From positions 31,064,152-31,128,151 of the forward strand of contig NC_133536.1 in NCBI RefSeq assembly GCF_048544455.1: DNA of 64,000 nucleotides, given 5' to 3'. A model generated the notes under the pieces. It was not told where the DNA came from. It did no database searches and worked only from the letters and a program-made list of their open reading frames with translations. Shown here piece by piece: positions 40,841 through 53,578 of the stretch; the first letter of the stretch is position 1, and every line of letters starts with the position of its first letter. The stretch is from Silene latifolia. Taxonomy: Eukaryota > Streptophyta > Magnoliopsida > Caryophyllales > Caryophyllaceae. Made by a program: the position numbers and the translations under genes.

Positions 40841-41620
40841 CATTACCAGTGGGGTGCATCAAGGTTCCGCACTTAGTCCCTTTCTCTTTGCTATGGTTAT
40901 GGATGAGTTGACAAGGGATATTCAGGACGACATCTTTTGGTGTATGATGTTTGCGGATGATATTGTGTTGATTGATAAGACGAAAGAGGGGGTCGAGAGA
41001 AAGTTGGAAATGTGGAGGCATACTTTGGAGACTCATGGGTTTAGGCTAAGGAGGAATAAGACCGAGTATTTGAGGTGTCAGTTCAGTAACGTGGCGAGGT
41101 CGAGATCGATAGAGGTAGGGAGCTTTATTTTCGATGGAAATATTGTGGGGGGGGTGAGCTTTCTTTAGATATCTAGGATCTATTATTCAAAAAGATGGGG
41201 AGTTAGACGAAGATGTGGCTCACAGAATTAAAGCGGGATGATTGAAATTGAAAAGTGCTACAGGGTTTTTATGCGATAAAGATATGCCCCAAAGATTAAA
41301 GGGAAAATTTTATCGCACGACGATTAGGCCCGCCTTACTTTACGGTTCTGAGTGTTGGGCCGTGAAACATTGGCACATTCAAAAGATGAGTGTGGCGGAG
41401 ATGCGTATGTTGAGGTGGATGTGCGGCCATACAAGGAAAGATCGATTAAGGAAAGAGGTGATTAGAGAAAAGGTGAAAGTGGCGCCAATAGAAGACAAGA
41501 TGATGAAAAACCGACTAAGATGGTTTGGCCATGTGAGAAGGAGACCTATGGATGCACCAGTTAGGAGGCTGGAGACCTAGGCAACAGAAAAGGTTGCTAG
41601 GGGTAGAGGGAGACCAAAAT
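40841..41620 (+). pseudogene. RTE-type LINE, segment B (RT catalytic part and C-terminal half)
   Basis: Resumes the frame of segment A: ITSGVHQGSALSPFLF, then FADDIVLIDKTKEG (catalytic FADD box) and ETHGFRLRRNKTEYLRC. A frameshift in a G run near 41150 and a TGG-to-TGA change near 41240 break it. A second stretch (KMSVAEMRMLRWMCGHTRKDRLRKEVIREKV...NRLRWFGHVRRRP) is the conserved RTE C-terminus. It is cut at ...RGRGRPK by the solo LTR at 41621. Confidence 0.9.
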
Positions 41621-42079
41621 TATAACACCCCATTTATCCAAGAGCCTTAACTAGGCATTCCTAGATAAATGAAGTTGTTACCATCTCGGATTGACCGAGG
41701 TAGTGAATAACAAAGTAAGACAAACCATAGTACTTTAAATAAATAATGTTAAATGGCCTCATTATATTATGTTTAACCAAAATACTTAATAGAAATAATT
41801 ATATACAATACTCGCAACGGTAATAAAATAGTGAAGTATCTAATAAACTAAGTGAGCTAGACTTCTATGAGGTCTATCTTTATTCATCGCACATCCCAAG
41901 TTCCCACTTAGCTATCTTCTAATACCCGTCAGTCAATCTGCTCCCTAATAATTGGTTCATCACAAGTGTTTAACGAATACACTGTCAACCAAACAGTTGA
42001 GTAGGAATATCTAAACAACATGAATAAATACAAGAATAACACAATCAAATATGCAAATGCTCAAAACCCGTTCACAACT

Positions 42080-42171
42080 CCAAACACCCAAATATACTCC
42101 GAACACCCATATACACTACGAACACCCATATATACCCGAACACCCATATATACCCGAACACCCATATATCC
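42080..42171. repeat. 19-bp minisatellite in outer solo LTR
   Basis: About four and a half units of a CGAACACCCATATATACC-type sequence. The units nearest the right are nearly identical. Variable minisatellites are common inside such gypsy LTRs. Confidence 0.8.
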
Positions 42172-44575
42172 TGCTAATCTCTGGACCGGGGTCTTTATAC
42201 ATCAACAATATAAATGTATGCAACATGGATAATAATTAATCAATGGATTAACAATAATAATTGTCGTCAATAAACACCCAACAATCAATACTCAATTCCA
42301 AACAATATCCAGGTATTAATTATCATAAAAGCACATTCAAGTTGAGTAGATAACCTACCTCAGCAGCTATAATCCAATAACGCAGTTCAAAGAATAATAA
42401 TCAAAAGTACTCCATTTCAAATCCGTCACCTAAATACAATATTATAATTTAATTACTAATTATTCGATTTATTAAAAAAATTAAACTAAGTATAATTTTA
42501 ATTATGTTAATTATACTCCGTATAATTATAATACAAAATCCCATTTTAAAAACTAAACCCAATTACCCATTAACCCGTGTCAACCCGTTAACAACCAAAC
42601 CCACATCACCCAACCAAAACACGGTTTGAAAATGTGTTCAACCATCCCCCAAAACCCGCCTAAATCGACACACACAACCACCACTGTCACCACCCAACAC
42701 AGCCACCGTAAACCCGCAACACCACACACCCATACACACCCTTACCACCATCCTAACCACCAACAACAACCCACAAATAGCCACCCTAACCTCCTCTCTA
42801 CCCGACACCAACAATAATGCCAACTTTCCTTAAAACCGCCAACACCACAACCAGTGGCCACCACTGTGGTCTCCCTTGACCCATGGTGGTCCCACCAACT
42901 GTCGCCCGTCCCCAGACCAGCCCACGGTCAAAGCACGACACCCCACACTCGGTCTTAAGGCAACACGACACAAACACCAACAATTATACAATTCTTCGAC
43001 AACCACCATGCAAACCACCACCTTTAACTACCCTATCGCCGCCCTTATCGTCTCCCAACCTCCACAGGTCCAACCAACCTAGTCCCAAGTTAGGTCGAGT
43101 CACAACAAGGGTCATAACCCGTTTTACCCTTTCACGGCCTACACCCGACAACTCCTTTAAAAAGCCCTAAACACCAACCCACCGTGGTCAACGACGGTCC
43201 CACAATGGTTACGGCGGTCCACGACAGGTCCTAGGGTCAACGACATAGTCAACGACGGCTTATACGGTGTTTATACAATGATTGAATTAAATAAAGCGAG
43301 ATAAATATATTATAAGACGGTCTTACCTTGAGACGATAATTTGCTATAAAATCCTCTATTTTCTCCCTTTAGATCTTTCTCCTGTTGCTTCTAGTGAATT
43401 TTTATTTTATGATTGTATATGTCTTATGAGGTAGGTATAACTTGCTTATATAGTTGTAGGAAGAAAAGATGGAGGAAACTTCCTATTTACAATTACCTTT
43501 ATTATTATTGTTTACTATTATTATTATTTACATATTACTATTAGTATCGTATTATTGCATTCACCATCACACATGCCCATAATACACGAGCGACACGTGA
43601 GCTTCAACAATGCCCGACTCATTATTATTTAATTATTTTATTTTCGTCTCACAACATAATTATCTAATTAATATAACTATTAAATACCTTTTAAAATACA
43701 TTTTAATATAATTCCACCGTCTGACTAACCATTAACCTTGTCTTTGTAATATCTCGTATTTTGTAATTATATAAATAATATTATATTGTATTTTATGCGA
43801 ATTATGTATGAGACGGAATAATATAAATAATAACGATAATAATAATAATACATAATACATGTATTTATACACTCCACCTACCATACTACACTCACCTTAT
43901 ATACCCTTATCCACCCTTACCAACCCTTATCCTAACATAATCCACCAAAATTCGCATAAAAGATAAGGGAGAAGAGAGAAAGAAGAGATTTGGAGATTCT
44001 GTCACCCCGCGTCGAGATCGTAAGATAAAATTGTCTCACACTTATTTATATATTATTTAATAAAGACCTTTGACCTGCCTTGACCCCGACTCACCTTTGA
44101 CCGTCATTGACCACCCCGTTGACCACCAAAAACGTGTTTGACCGTGGTTATGTATTGTTATGTTGTTGTTGTATGTGTCGGTTTTGGGTAGGGTTTTGAC
44201 CCATCACCCATGGCTTACTTGGGGTGGTATTGGGTAGAGGTTGTTGTGGGTAGTGAGGGGACCTCAGTGGTGGTCGTGGGTGGTGGAATGGGTGGCTGTG
44301 ATGGTCGGAAATAGGTGGTAAAAGGGAGGTGTACGGGATATTGTTATGTCGTGTTTGTTGCTGTTGTTGTCATGCCTTGTGGTAGCCTTGTGGTAGCCGT
44401 GTGGTGTCGTGTGGTGGCGTGTTGGTCCCAGGTGGTGGCTGTGAACACCGTGGCCAAGTAGGGGCAGCGGGGGCGCGACTTGGTGGTGGTTTTAGTGGTG
44501 GTTGGTGTGTGTGTGTCGAGTGTTTAGGATGTAGTTGGTTGTGTGTGTAGTTGTGTCGTAGGTGGTTGGTGGTGG

Positions 44576-45635
44576 TGTTGGAGCTGTGTCCTCCAGTTAG
44601 TGCGGATAACGTTATTACACATACACTTGTACGGACAAGTGAGAGCTTGTTGGGGCTGGTGTCCTCTACAAGTAGTGCAATAACATTTAAATCTCTAAAA
44701 GGATCAAAGGGTATACTTTTGTATTATAATCAGTTGGTCCACGTTTATCAATAACGGTTGGCTTGCTAGATAAGTTTGACGTTATTGTCATACAGATGGC
44801 GGTGATCAACTGGTCCCTAAAAGTCACACCTATAGGATACGTTTGAGAGATGTGACGGTATGAAAATACAATCATGTTGATGCCGAAAAATTGACTAAGC
44901 GATTAGTCCGAGTTATTTGACTAGTAATTAGTCAAAATGCGATGTTGAGATATTTTATTTAATACGGATTAAATAAAATGGGCTAAGGCGAATTAAACAG
45001 TTAATTCGTAAATTAAATATTAACGATTATATTTAATTGATGTATATTGAATTAATTATACAATATTGTCTTTGTCGGACATGTATTAATATTTCAACTA
45101 ATCCGAGTTATTAGTTGATGTTTTAATAACCGATAACCGATGACGATTTATAATAAAACCGCGTCATATACATTTAGCATTTTACGAACCGGACCACGAG
45201 GTAAAAATAAGAGGAAGTGGAAGCCCACTTCCCCATGAGGGCTCGGCTGGCCGAATGCAAGGAACAAAAAGGAGAGCTTCTCCTCTTTGTAACCTAATCA
45301 TTCATTTGTGCAAAAGAATTAGGGTTTTGAGAACATTACCTCTCAAAATTCAGATCTCACATCTAAGAAAAACTCACACAACAATTCTCTCAATATTGCA
45401 AGGCAATTAGAGAATACATTTCTAGCACAAGGGCATAGTCTCAGATGGTCTTGGGTGTACCGATTAGGAGGAAATCTACTTTGATTTCTGTTCTTAGGCC
45501 ACATCTCAAAGGACCCGAGGTTATTTCTAATGCTTTATCGTTTTTCTCATGTTTTTCGTTTTATAACAAGAATCACATATAAAATTTGCGTTATAGTCCT
45601 AATTTTAAAGGGTTTTATATGGATATTACCCTACA
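44576..45635 (+). repeat. 5' LTR of copia element
   Basis: TGTTGGAGCTGTGTCC...ATTACCCTACA. A second, internal LTR-like start TGTTGGGGCTGGTGTCC at 44648 follows a captured polypurine tract. Taking the start at 44576 is required by the GGTGG TSD. Confidence 0.93.
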
Positions 45636-45637
45636 AG

Positions 45638-45649
45638 TGGTATCAGAGC
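45638..45649 (+). promoter_or_regulatory. Primer-binding site, initiator tRNA-Met
   Basis: TGGTATCAGAGC, 2 bp after the 5' LTR; complement of the 3' end of initiator tRNA-Met, the standard primer of plant copia elements. Confidence 0.92.
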
Positions 45650-47410
45650 GAGGCTACGTAAATTTTTCTATGTGTTTTTCATCAAACGAATTTGAATCGA
45701 TAAATTTTGGCATAAAAATTGTAAACCGTGTGGTTTTTTTGGTCTCGGCAATTTTTTTTTTGATTGTCACGGCCTGCTTTTTTATGCTTTGGAAATCGTG
45801 CTTTTTGGTTTCCGTCTGATCAGACGATGTTTTGTTTTCAATCGTTCTTTGCATATTGTTATTGTAATCGATATTCATAGCAATATGTTAAAGATTCACC
45901 AATTGTAGTTTCAATTCTATACGGATTAGATTAAATTGCAATTGGGTTTTAACAAATCGTTTTGTCTTGTTAATTGATGCTCACGTTTTTTTTGAGCCGA
46001 GATAATTTTTTTTTGTTCTTTTGTTGCTCTCGGCATTCAGCAGCAGAAATAAAAAAAAAAAAAAAAACTTTTTTTGGTACTGTTCACGCTCAGCCGTGAA
46101 GAAGAAAAAAAAAAAAAGAATTTTGTTTTGTTTTTTTTTTTCGGCCAAAATGTGTACAATACGGATTTTGTGCATTCGCTTGATAGTGAAACGGTTCACT
46201 CACGTACCATTTAGTTATTTTAAAGCGATTTAAAGTAACGGATTGTAATGAATTAATATTAAGTTGATTAAAGCGGTTTTGTCACATAATTTTAATCATT
46301 AAAGGTGGTTTGGATAAATTTAACATAATTACGGAATTATGTCACGAATAAATTTGTTTTAGTTGATGCATTTTATTTATCGTTATTTTGAATGTTTTGA
46401 ATGCTTTTATTACGTATTTATTTAATTTTACAAACGGTTGTAACTTAGTGTGGCCTTAGTAGAACGTGTTACCGTAATGATGGAACACGGTCTTGGTTGT
46501 ATTTTGAGATCTCGTATCTCCATTTTTTTTTTTGTAATTACAGTTTTTATTTAGAATGTAAATAGGTTTATATTTTGTAAATTTTAATTGTAATTTTGAG
46601 AAGACTAAAGATGGAGATCAGATGCTCACTCCCGCTGCATTGACAAAGATGGAACATCAAGACAAGCTTCTCGGGTCCAACAGTGGATTCCAAAGTTGTA
46701 TTATGTTCTTTTTACTAGGATAGGCCACACTAGGAATTTTTATTTACGTATTGCATTCATTTATTTATTTTATCGTAACGATAGATTGCATCATATTCCG
46801 CCTAAAACCAAACCACCTAATAATTGCATGAAAACTGACTCATATAGAGGTCACGCGTTAGTTTTCTATGACATTCTCATGTCACACGATCAATTTAAGC
46901 CATCACCTAAGTTAATTCATTCACGTAATTCTAGTTATTCGTTCACTTAAAATGAATTAAAACTAAGTTGATGGGATCTTCCTCGTATAAACAAAAATTG
47001 AGAACAGTCTTTATAGGTCAAACTCCAATGAATCCCTTCTTCGTCGGTAGGCATAATATGACCCATTCTACGTCGGGTAAGTTGGAACTGATTGACTTAT
47101 TTTATCTCAACACTATGATCACTCGTACGATCCTGTGATTATGGTGGACTATAGATAGAATTTACGGAAATCTATCGACCAAGAGTTCTTACGGAAGAAC
47201 TAGCTAAACAGTTGGCTTATCAATTTACGGAAATTGAGTCTTGGGATCACTTGTATTATTCTTGAGGGAGATCAATTATGCAAGTGCAATGAGTCTACAC
47301 GATTAAAATGAATTTTAATAGACTTAAATCACCTCGATGAGTTGCTTATTTTGTTTTCGTTTTTCTTTCTTTTTCAGCGTAGATCACAATTTTAAACTGC
47401 TAATAACTTA
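45650..47410 (+). other. Copia leader, non-coding
   Basis: A 1.76-kb untranslated stretch between primer site and gag. It contains homopolymer A and T runs at 46048-46140 and GTGGCC/GGCCACACT motifs near 46450 and 46725, echoing the leader at 545-1446. No gene seen. Confidence 0.6.
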
Positions 47411-48310
47411 ATGGCTGGCATCCTCGAAGACCCAATGCCAAGTGCCACATTGGGCCGTGAGTCCTGGCTTCGGATCTTCATGAATCAGATGAATCAGTCC
47501 ACTAGACTGAAGAATGATGGATCAAACTTCGCGGAATGGGAGGCGGCATTACGGAATGCTGCCACCGCTGACGGGAAGCTCAAGTATCTGATCGAGCCCC
47601 TCCCGCCAGCCCCCCAGCCCCACGGCTCGAGTTAACGAGGTCTCCACGTATAGCGACTTCGTCATGGAAGCGGGTGCGATTAAAAACGTACTCATTTTTG
47701 CAATGGAATCCAATTTGCAGAAACGCTTCATAGCCCAAGGTGCAAACAAGATTTTCACCACGCTCACTAAGGAATTTCTCGAAAGCACCGAGAATCGTGA
47801 CCTATGAGCATACCACTCGCTTCTTTGATGCGAGACTTCAGAAGGGCCAACCGGTTAGCCCACACATTCTCAGCATGATTGAGAATGTCGAGAGACTGGA
47901 GGCGCTTGATTGTAAAATCAGCGAGAACATTGTGATTGACCGCATGCTTCATTCACTCCACGATGGTTTTGCGCTCTTTAGAGCCAATTACTATATGAAT
48001 GATTTGAAGAAAAGTCCCCATGAAATGCACTCCTTCTCGTATGCAGGCCGAGAAGGACATGAAGTTCAGTGGGAGCATGAAACAAGATGTTCTCGTTGTG
48101 ACAAACAAGGGCAAGGGTAAGGGCAAAGCTCAAGCGGACCTAGCAGAGGGCAAACCGAAGTTCAATAAGTCGTGGTCGGGTAAGAGTGGGCCTGGTGAGG
48201 CAAGTAACTCATCAGGCGCGACAAGAGCAAGACCGAAAACATGGAATGCCATCATTGCCACAAGACTGGGCATTGGAGGCGTACATGTCCTGTTTATCAT
48301 GAGGACATAA
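47411..48310 (+). pseudogene. Copia gag, frameshifted
   Basis: Starts MAGILEDPMPSATLGRESWL at 47411. The frame is lost after a C-rich run near 47620 (LPPAPQPHGSS then stop) and shifts again near 47800; the remaining blocks (RFFDARLQKGQPVSPHILSM, IVIDRMLHSLHDGF) are recognisable. The CCHC knuckle, read in yet another frame, is CHHCHKTGHWRRTC at about 48250-48292. The product would be non-functional as it stands. Confidence 0.88.
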
Positions 48311-48329
48311 AAGCGGTCGCGTTAAACCC

Positions 48330-49419
48330 GTTGGTATGTCTTCTTCTTCTACTTTTATTCATATGATTGAGATTAACCACGCAAGTTACGGAACTTGGGT
48401 ACTAGATACTCGGCCGTGATTCTCATCTGTAATCATGTGCGGGGGCTCCGAAACATCGAACCCCTCGTAAAGGGTGAGGTGGACTGCGTGTTGGGAATGG
48501 AGCACGAGTGGTCATCGTCTCAAGGGGAACATATGTGATCCACTTCCTAGCGGATTTGAGTTATTTTTATATAACTCGCTATTATGTACCAGTCTTTCTA
48601 AAAACATTATTTCGGTTTCGCACTTGTTAAACTTGGTTTTTCATTTGTAATAGAGAATAATTCTTGCATTTTCTCATTACACGATATGATTTATGGCAAG
48701 GCGGTCTCCATGAACGGAATTTATGTTTTAGATCGGACCACCGAAATATTACACGTAATGAATAAAAAGTTAAAGGTTGGTGACAAAGATCAAACGTATC
48801 TATGGCACGCCGTATGGGACACATTAATGAGAAACGCATAAAACAAATTCATAAAGAATGGAGCTATCTCGGCCTTTGATTTTCAATCGTTTGGCACGTG
48901 TGAATCATGTCTCATCGGTAAGATGACTCGAATTTCCTTCAAAGGTGTTGGAATGCGCGCTGCTGACCTATTAGGACTCATACATACGGATGTATGTGGG
49001 CCTATGTCAATCACCGCACGAGAAGGTTATAGGTATTTCATCACTTTCACGGATGATTTAAGTAGATATGGCTATGTCTACTTAATGAAGCACAAAAGTG
49101 AATCCTTTGAGAAATTCAAGGAATACCGAGAATCGGGTCTGAACCCTCGGGGCGTAAAGATTAAAACATGCGCTCGGGCCGTGGTGGCGAGTATCTTTCT
49201 CACGAATTTGATCAACACCTTAAGGACTCGTGGGATTGCCCTACGCTTAACTCCACCGGAACACCTCGGTTGAATGGTGTGTCCGAACGGAGAAATCGAA
49301 CACTACTTGATATGGTTCGATCCATGATGAGTCACACCGTGTTGCCTGACTCATTGTGGGGTTATGCTCTTCTGTCAGCTGCTCTAATACTTAACCCGCA
49401 ACCTATAAAGGTGCCATGA
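48330..49419 (+). pseudogene. Copia protease remnant and integrase, frameshifted
   Basis: A protease-like YGTWVLDT lies near 48390-48412 with the following Gly changed and a stop soon after. The GAG-pre-integrase zinc region is broken near 48780-48900. The integrase core has HTDVCGPMSITAREGYRYFITFTDDLSRYGYVYL (first two catalytic Asp) at about 48980-49085. A frameshift near 49150 moves the rest (GRGGEYLSHEFDQHLKD, NGVSERRNRTLLDMVRSMM) into another frame. The segment ends SAALILNPQP at 49405, where the linker to RT is missing. Confidence 0.85.
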
Positions 49420-50973
49420 CCAGTTCTGACTCAAAGCTATGGCTTGAGGCCATGCAATCCGAGATGGACTCCATGTATGAGAACAACGTATGGGATCTTG
49501 TTGACTTACCTGCTAAGGTTCGTCCCCTTCAATGCAAATGGCTTTACAAGATAAAGCATTCTGTGGAAGGTCAACAAGATATCTATAAAGCACGACTAGT
49601 TGCTAAAGGTTTCACCCAAGTGCCAGGTTTGCACTACGATGAAATTTTTGCACCCGTAGTCATGTTGCGTTCCATTCGGATTATCTTAGCGATCGCCGCT
49701 TTTCATGACTATGAAATTTGGCAGATGGATGTGAAAACCGCCTTCTTAAACGGTTATTTGGAGGAAGAGTTGTACATGGTACAACCCGAAGGTTTCATCG
49801 ATCCAGAACATCCTAAGAAAGTATGCAAGCTTAAGCGTTCCATTTATGGACTTAAGCAAGCATCTCGGAGTTGGAATCATCGCTTCGACCAAGTGATTAA
49901 AGAAAATGGATTTACTCGATCGGTCGAGGAACCATGTCTTTATATCAAGTCGAGTGGGAGCAAGATTGTCTTCCTAATATTATATGTCGATGACATACTC
50001 CTGATTGGGAATGACATACCTCTCTTAACTTCGGTGATAGTATGGTTGAAAAACCATTTCCAGATGAAAGATCTGGGTGAGGCACAAAGAATTCTAGGCA
50101 TCCGTATCTATCGAGATAGATCACGTCGGATGTTATCTCTCAGTCAGGAGTCTTACATAGACAAGATCCTAGAGAGATTCAGCATGACTAACTCCAAAAA
50201 GGGGTTTCTTCCTATGGCTCCAGAGGTGCACTTAAGCAATCTCAGGCACCAGAGACACCGGAAGAGAAAGAGCGCATGACACGGATTCCTTATGCCTCGG
50301 CTATAGGATCAATCATGTATGCCATGATATGCACACGTCCGGACGTGGCATATGCATTGAGTATGACAAGTCGATTCCAACAAAGATCCAGGTGAATCAC
50401 ATTGGATGGCTGTCAAGAACATTCTTAAGTACCTACGGAGGACTAAAGATTGGGCATTGACTTATGGAGGCGATCAAAAGCTATGCGCAATCGGTTCTGT
50501 GCAGATGCTAGCGTCCAAACGGATCGAGATGACTCAAAATCTCGATCCGGATTCGTTTTTACTCTTAATGGCGCTGCAGATCACCGGAAGAGTTCCAAAC
50601 AAAGTGTTACAAAGCAGATTCTACGACCGAGTCCGAGTACGATGCCGCGTCGAAGGCTGCAAAGGAAGCGATATGGATGCGTCAATTCTTACAAGGACTA
50701 TCTGTAGTGCCTAGTTCGAATGACCCGATCACCATCTATTGCGACAATAGAGGTGCCATCTTCCAAGCTAAGGAGCCAAAATCTAGCAACAAGTCTAGAC
50801 ATGTACAACGGAAAGCTCATCTAATCCAGGATTACGTGGAGCAAAAGGAAGTAGTGATAGAAAAGATTGCTACAGATGATAACATAGCAGATCCTCTCAC
50901 TAAACCATTACGACAAGATAAGCATGAAGGGCATGTTAATTCCATGGGAATTAAACGTGTTCCTAAGTTGTAG
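49416..50973 (+). pseudogene. Copia reverse transcriptase and RNase H
   Basis: The RT is open from 49416 to about 50279: WLEAMQSEMDSMYENNVWDLV, YKARLVAKGFTQ, MDVKTAFLNGYLEEELYM, RSIYGLKQASRSW and the catalytic ILYVDDILLIG. It is joined almost directly to the integrase C-terminus, so the usual linker (of the order of 200 residues) is deleted. The RNase H part (YGGDQKLC..., IYCDNRGAIFQAKEP, KIATDDNIADPLTKPL) is split by frameshifts near 50270, 50500 and 50640 and ends at 50973. Confidence 0.9.
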
Positions 50974-51758
50974 TACCCTTTTATGGATTAGATTCATTCC
51001 CTTATGTACTTTATACGACATCATCGTTTTGATATTTATATATTTTGTTTTTCATGTGGTTTTGTACGACAATTTTGAACACCACAAAGTGAACTGAACA
51101 AACATTATATTTTTGGTCCTTAATTGCCCACGTGAGCTGATAACTCAAGGTAATTATTTTGTGACGTTGGTTGATGGTGGGTTCAACGAGCCATAAGTCA
51201 AAAGGTTGACTGACCAATCACAGAGGCGATTTATACGGATATTTCGTAGGACACAATTGTGACATCGACGTGGAGTCCTAAATGTTTTATAACATTCGGT
51301 GCCCGGTCGTGGATAGGACCTCCATGGTGATCCTAAGAGTCGATTCTTTTGACTATCGACTGTCTCTTGAGACTAAGGCAGATTTTGGGTTACTTTGGTT
51401 TCTTTCTCACGGTCATCCGTAACAGGGGGCCAAGTAGATTTTTTCTGGGTCATTTCATGCTGTGCTTAGATTGGAAGGAGTCGAGTTGAAGGAAATATTC
51501 AGCCTTTATCGTGTACTCGATATTTCTCGGGGCCACTCGAGGAGTCAGAATCGAAATGCATGGCCATGCTCGAATACGAATTCGTTTTATCAGTTGAGTT
51601 ACTCTCTAGTCGGGGAAACCACTCTAGATACAGATCGATTGTAAAATACGACCTTTGCGGATCCGGATCTGCAAATTGTTTTACATTGAGTGGGAGAAAT
51701 TTTAAATGAATATGAGAATCGGTTATCGCACATACACTTGTACGGACAAGTGGGAGTT
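50974..51758 (+). other. Copia 3' untranslated region and polypurine tract
   Basis: Non-coding. The polypurine tract used for the outer LTR start is in the CACATACACTTGTACGGACA...GTGGGAGTT block at 51729-51758. A second PPT-like AGTGGGAGAAA lies near 51688. Confidence 0.75.
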
Positions 51759-52817
51759 TGTTGAGCCGTGTCCTCCGATTAGTGCGGATAACGTTATTAC
51801 ACATACACTTGTAAGGACAAGTGGGAGCTTGTTGGGGCTGGTGTCCTCTACAAGTAGTGCAATAACATTTAAATCTCTAAAAGGATCAAAGGGTATACTT
51901 TTGTATTATAATCAGTTGGTCCACGTTTATCAATAACGGTTGGCTTGCTAGATAAGTTTGACGTTATTGTCATACAGATGGCGGTGATCAACTGGTCCCT
52001 AAAAGTCACACCTATAGGATACGTTTGAGAGATGTGACGGTATGAAAATACAGTCATGTTGATGCCAGAAAATTGACTAAGCAGTTAGTCCGAGTTATTT
52101 GACTAGTAATTAGTCAAAATGCGATGTTGAGATATTTTATTTAATACGGATTAAATAAAATGGGCTAAGGCGAATTAAACAGTTAATTCGTAAATTAAAT
52201 ATTAACGATTATATTTAATTGATGTATATTGAATTAATTATACAATATTGTCTTTGTCGGACATGTATTAATATTTCAACTAATCCGAGTTATTAGTTGA
52301 TGTTTTAATAACCGATAACCGATGACGATTTATAATAAAACCGCGTCATATACATTTAGCATTTTACGAACCGGACCACGAGGTAAAAATAAGAGGAAGT
52401 GGAAGCCCAATTCCCCATGAGGGCTCGGCTGGCCGAATGCAAGGAACAAAAAGGAGAGCTTCTCCTCTTTGTAACCTAATCATTCATTTGTGCAAAAGAA
52501 TTAGGGTTTTGAGAACATTACCTCTCAAAATTCAGATCTCACATCTAAGAAAAACTCACACAACAATTCTCTCAATATTGCAAGGCAATTAGAGAATACA
52601 TTTCTAGCACAAGGGCATAGTCTCAGACGGTCTTGGGTGTATCGATTAGGAGGAAATATACTTTGATTTCTGTTCTTAGGCCACATCTCAAAGGACCCGA
52701 GGTTATTTCTAATGCTTTATCGTTTTTCTCATGTTTTTCGTTTTATGACAAGAATCACATATAAAATTTGCGTTATAGTCCTAGTTTTAAAGGGTTTTAT
52801 ACGGATATTACCCTACA
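51759..52817 (+). repeat. 3' LTR of copia element
   Basis: 1059 bp. Begins TGTTGAGCCGTGTCC; the internal PPT copy is at 51800-51829 and the second LTR-like start TGTTGGGG at 51830. Ends ATTACCCTACA, then TSD GGTGG. Confidence 0.93.
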
Positions 52818-53436
52818 GGTGGTTGAGCCCGGACTAGGGGTGGCTGCCGGTACTGGGCAGAGGCCACGGTCCACCGTGGTTGGGTGGTGGTCCACAGTCG
52901 TGGGTGTTGAGAGTTGACCGAGTCTTAAGACGGGTTTTTAATAGCTTGAGATGAGTTTTATTTATTTAATTAATTCGTATTTAATTTAATTAGATTACTT
53001 AGTAATTAAATATATTTAATTATTATATTTAGGTGACGGTTTTTGTGGAAGATGATTATTAGCCGGATTCTTACGAAATATGCTAAAATGTAGGTTTATC
53101 CTACTCAGTTTCAATATATGTTTGAATGGTCATGTGAGTCGTATTTTAGCGGTCTTTGCATTATAACATGATATTGGTTAAGATGACTTGGTGAGTCGGT
53201 AATTGGCATATTGTGCGGTATCTTGAATTTATTGTATTGTCTTGTATGTCGGAGGACTTGGTGGATTACTTGTTATTATGGAGACGTAAGGCGGTTGGGA
53301 GATCGTCTTACGCTTGAGTCGCCTCTTGGAGCTTCCCACTCCAAGAGGGACGTGCACATTAATGGCTTGAGTTACGGAGGAACTCGTGTGGTTGAGACAC
53401 GACGTCTGGCAGAGGATCCGGTTGGCTTCCGGACCC

Positions 53437-53578
53437 GGTACGTCTGGGCCTGTCCCGGTACCTATTTGTGGTTGTTGGTATGTCTGGGCGTGTCCCGGTA
53501 CCAGTGTGGTTGTCGGTATGTCTGGGCGTGTCCCGGTACCGTAGTGGTTATGGGTACGTCTGGGCGTCTCCCGGTACC
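53437..53578. repeat. Minisatellite of GGTA...CCGGTACC hairpin units in inner solo LTR
   Basis: Four units beginning at 53437, 53477, 53515 and 53553 (periods 40, 38, 38 bp). Each has the pattern GGTA(C/T)GTCTGGGCGTGTCC and then CGGTACC, so every unit can fold with GGTA pairing to TACC. Confidence 0.85.

Larger units (their letters stand above)
44576..52817 (+). mobile_element. Ty1-copia retrotransposon, defective, TSD GGTGG
   Basis: LTRs at 44576-45635 (1060 bp) and 51759-52817 (1059 bp), flanked by GGTGG (44571-44575, 52818-52822). Order gag-protease-integrase-RT-RNase H is that of Ty1-copia. By eye the LTRs differ at only about a dozen positions, yet gag, protease, integrase and RNase H are frameshifted and the integrase-RT linker is deleted. 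The first 71-72 bp of the LTR are a tandem duplication that includes the polypurine tract (see findings). Confidence 0.95.

Noticed and set aside
44648-45635. Copia LTR start at 44648 (988-bp LTR)
   Set aside because: It gives no TSD. Moving the start to 44576 gives a perfect GGTGG duplication; 44648 is the inner copy of a duplicated LTR head.
46021-46233. Lys/Phe-rich ORFs on both strands
   Set aside because: Products of poly-A and poly-T runs in the copia leader.
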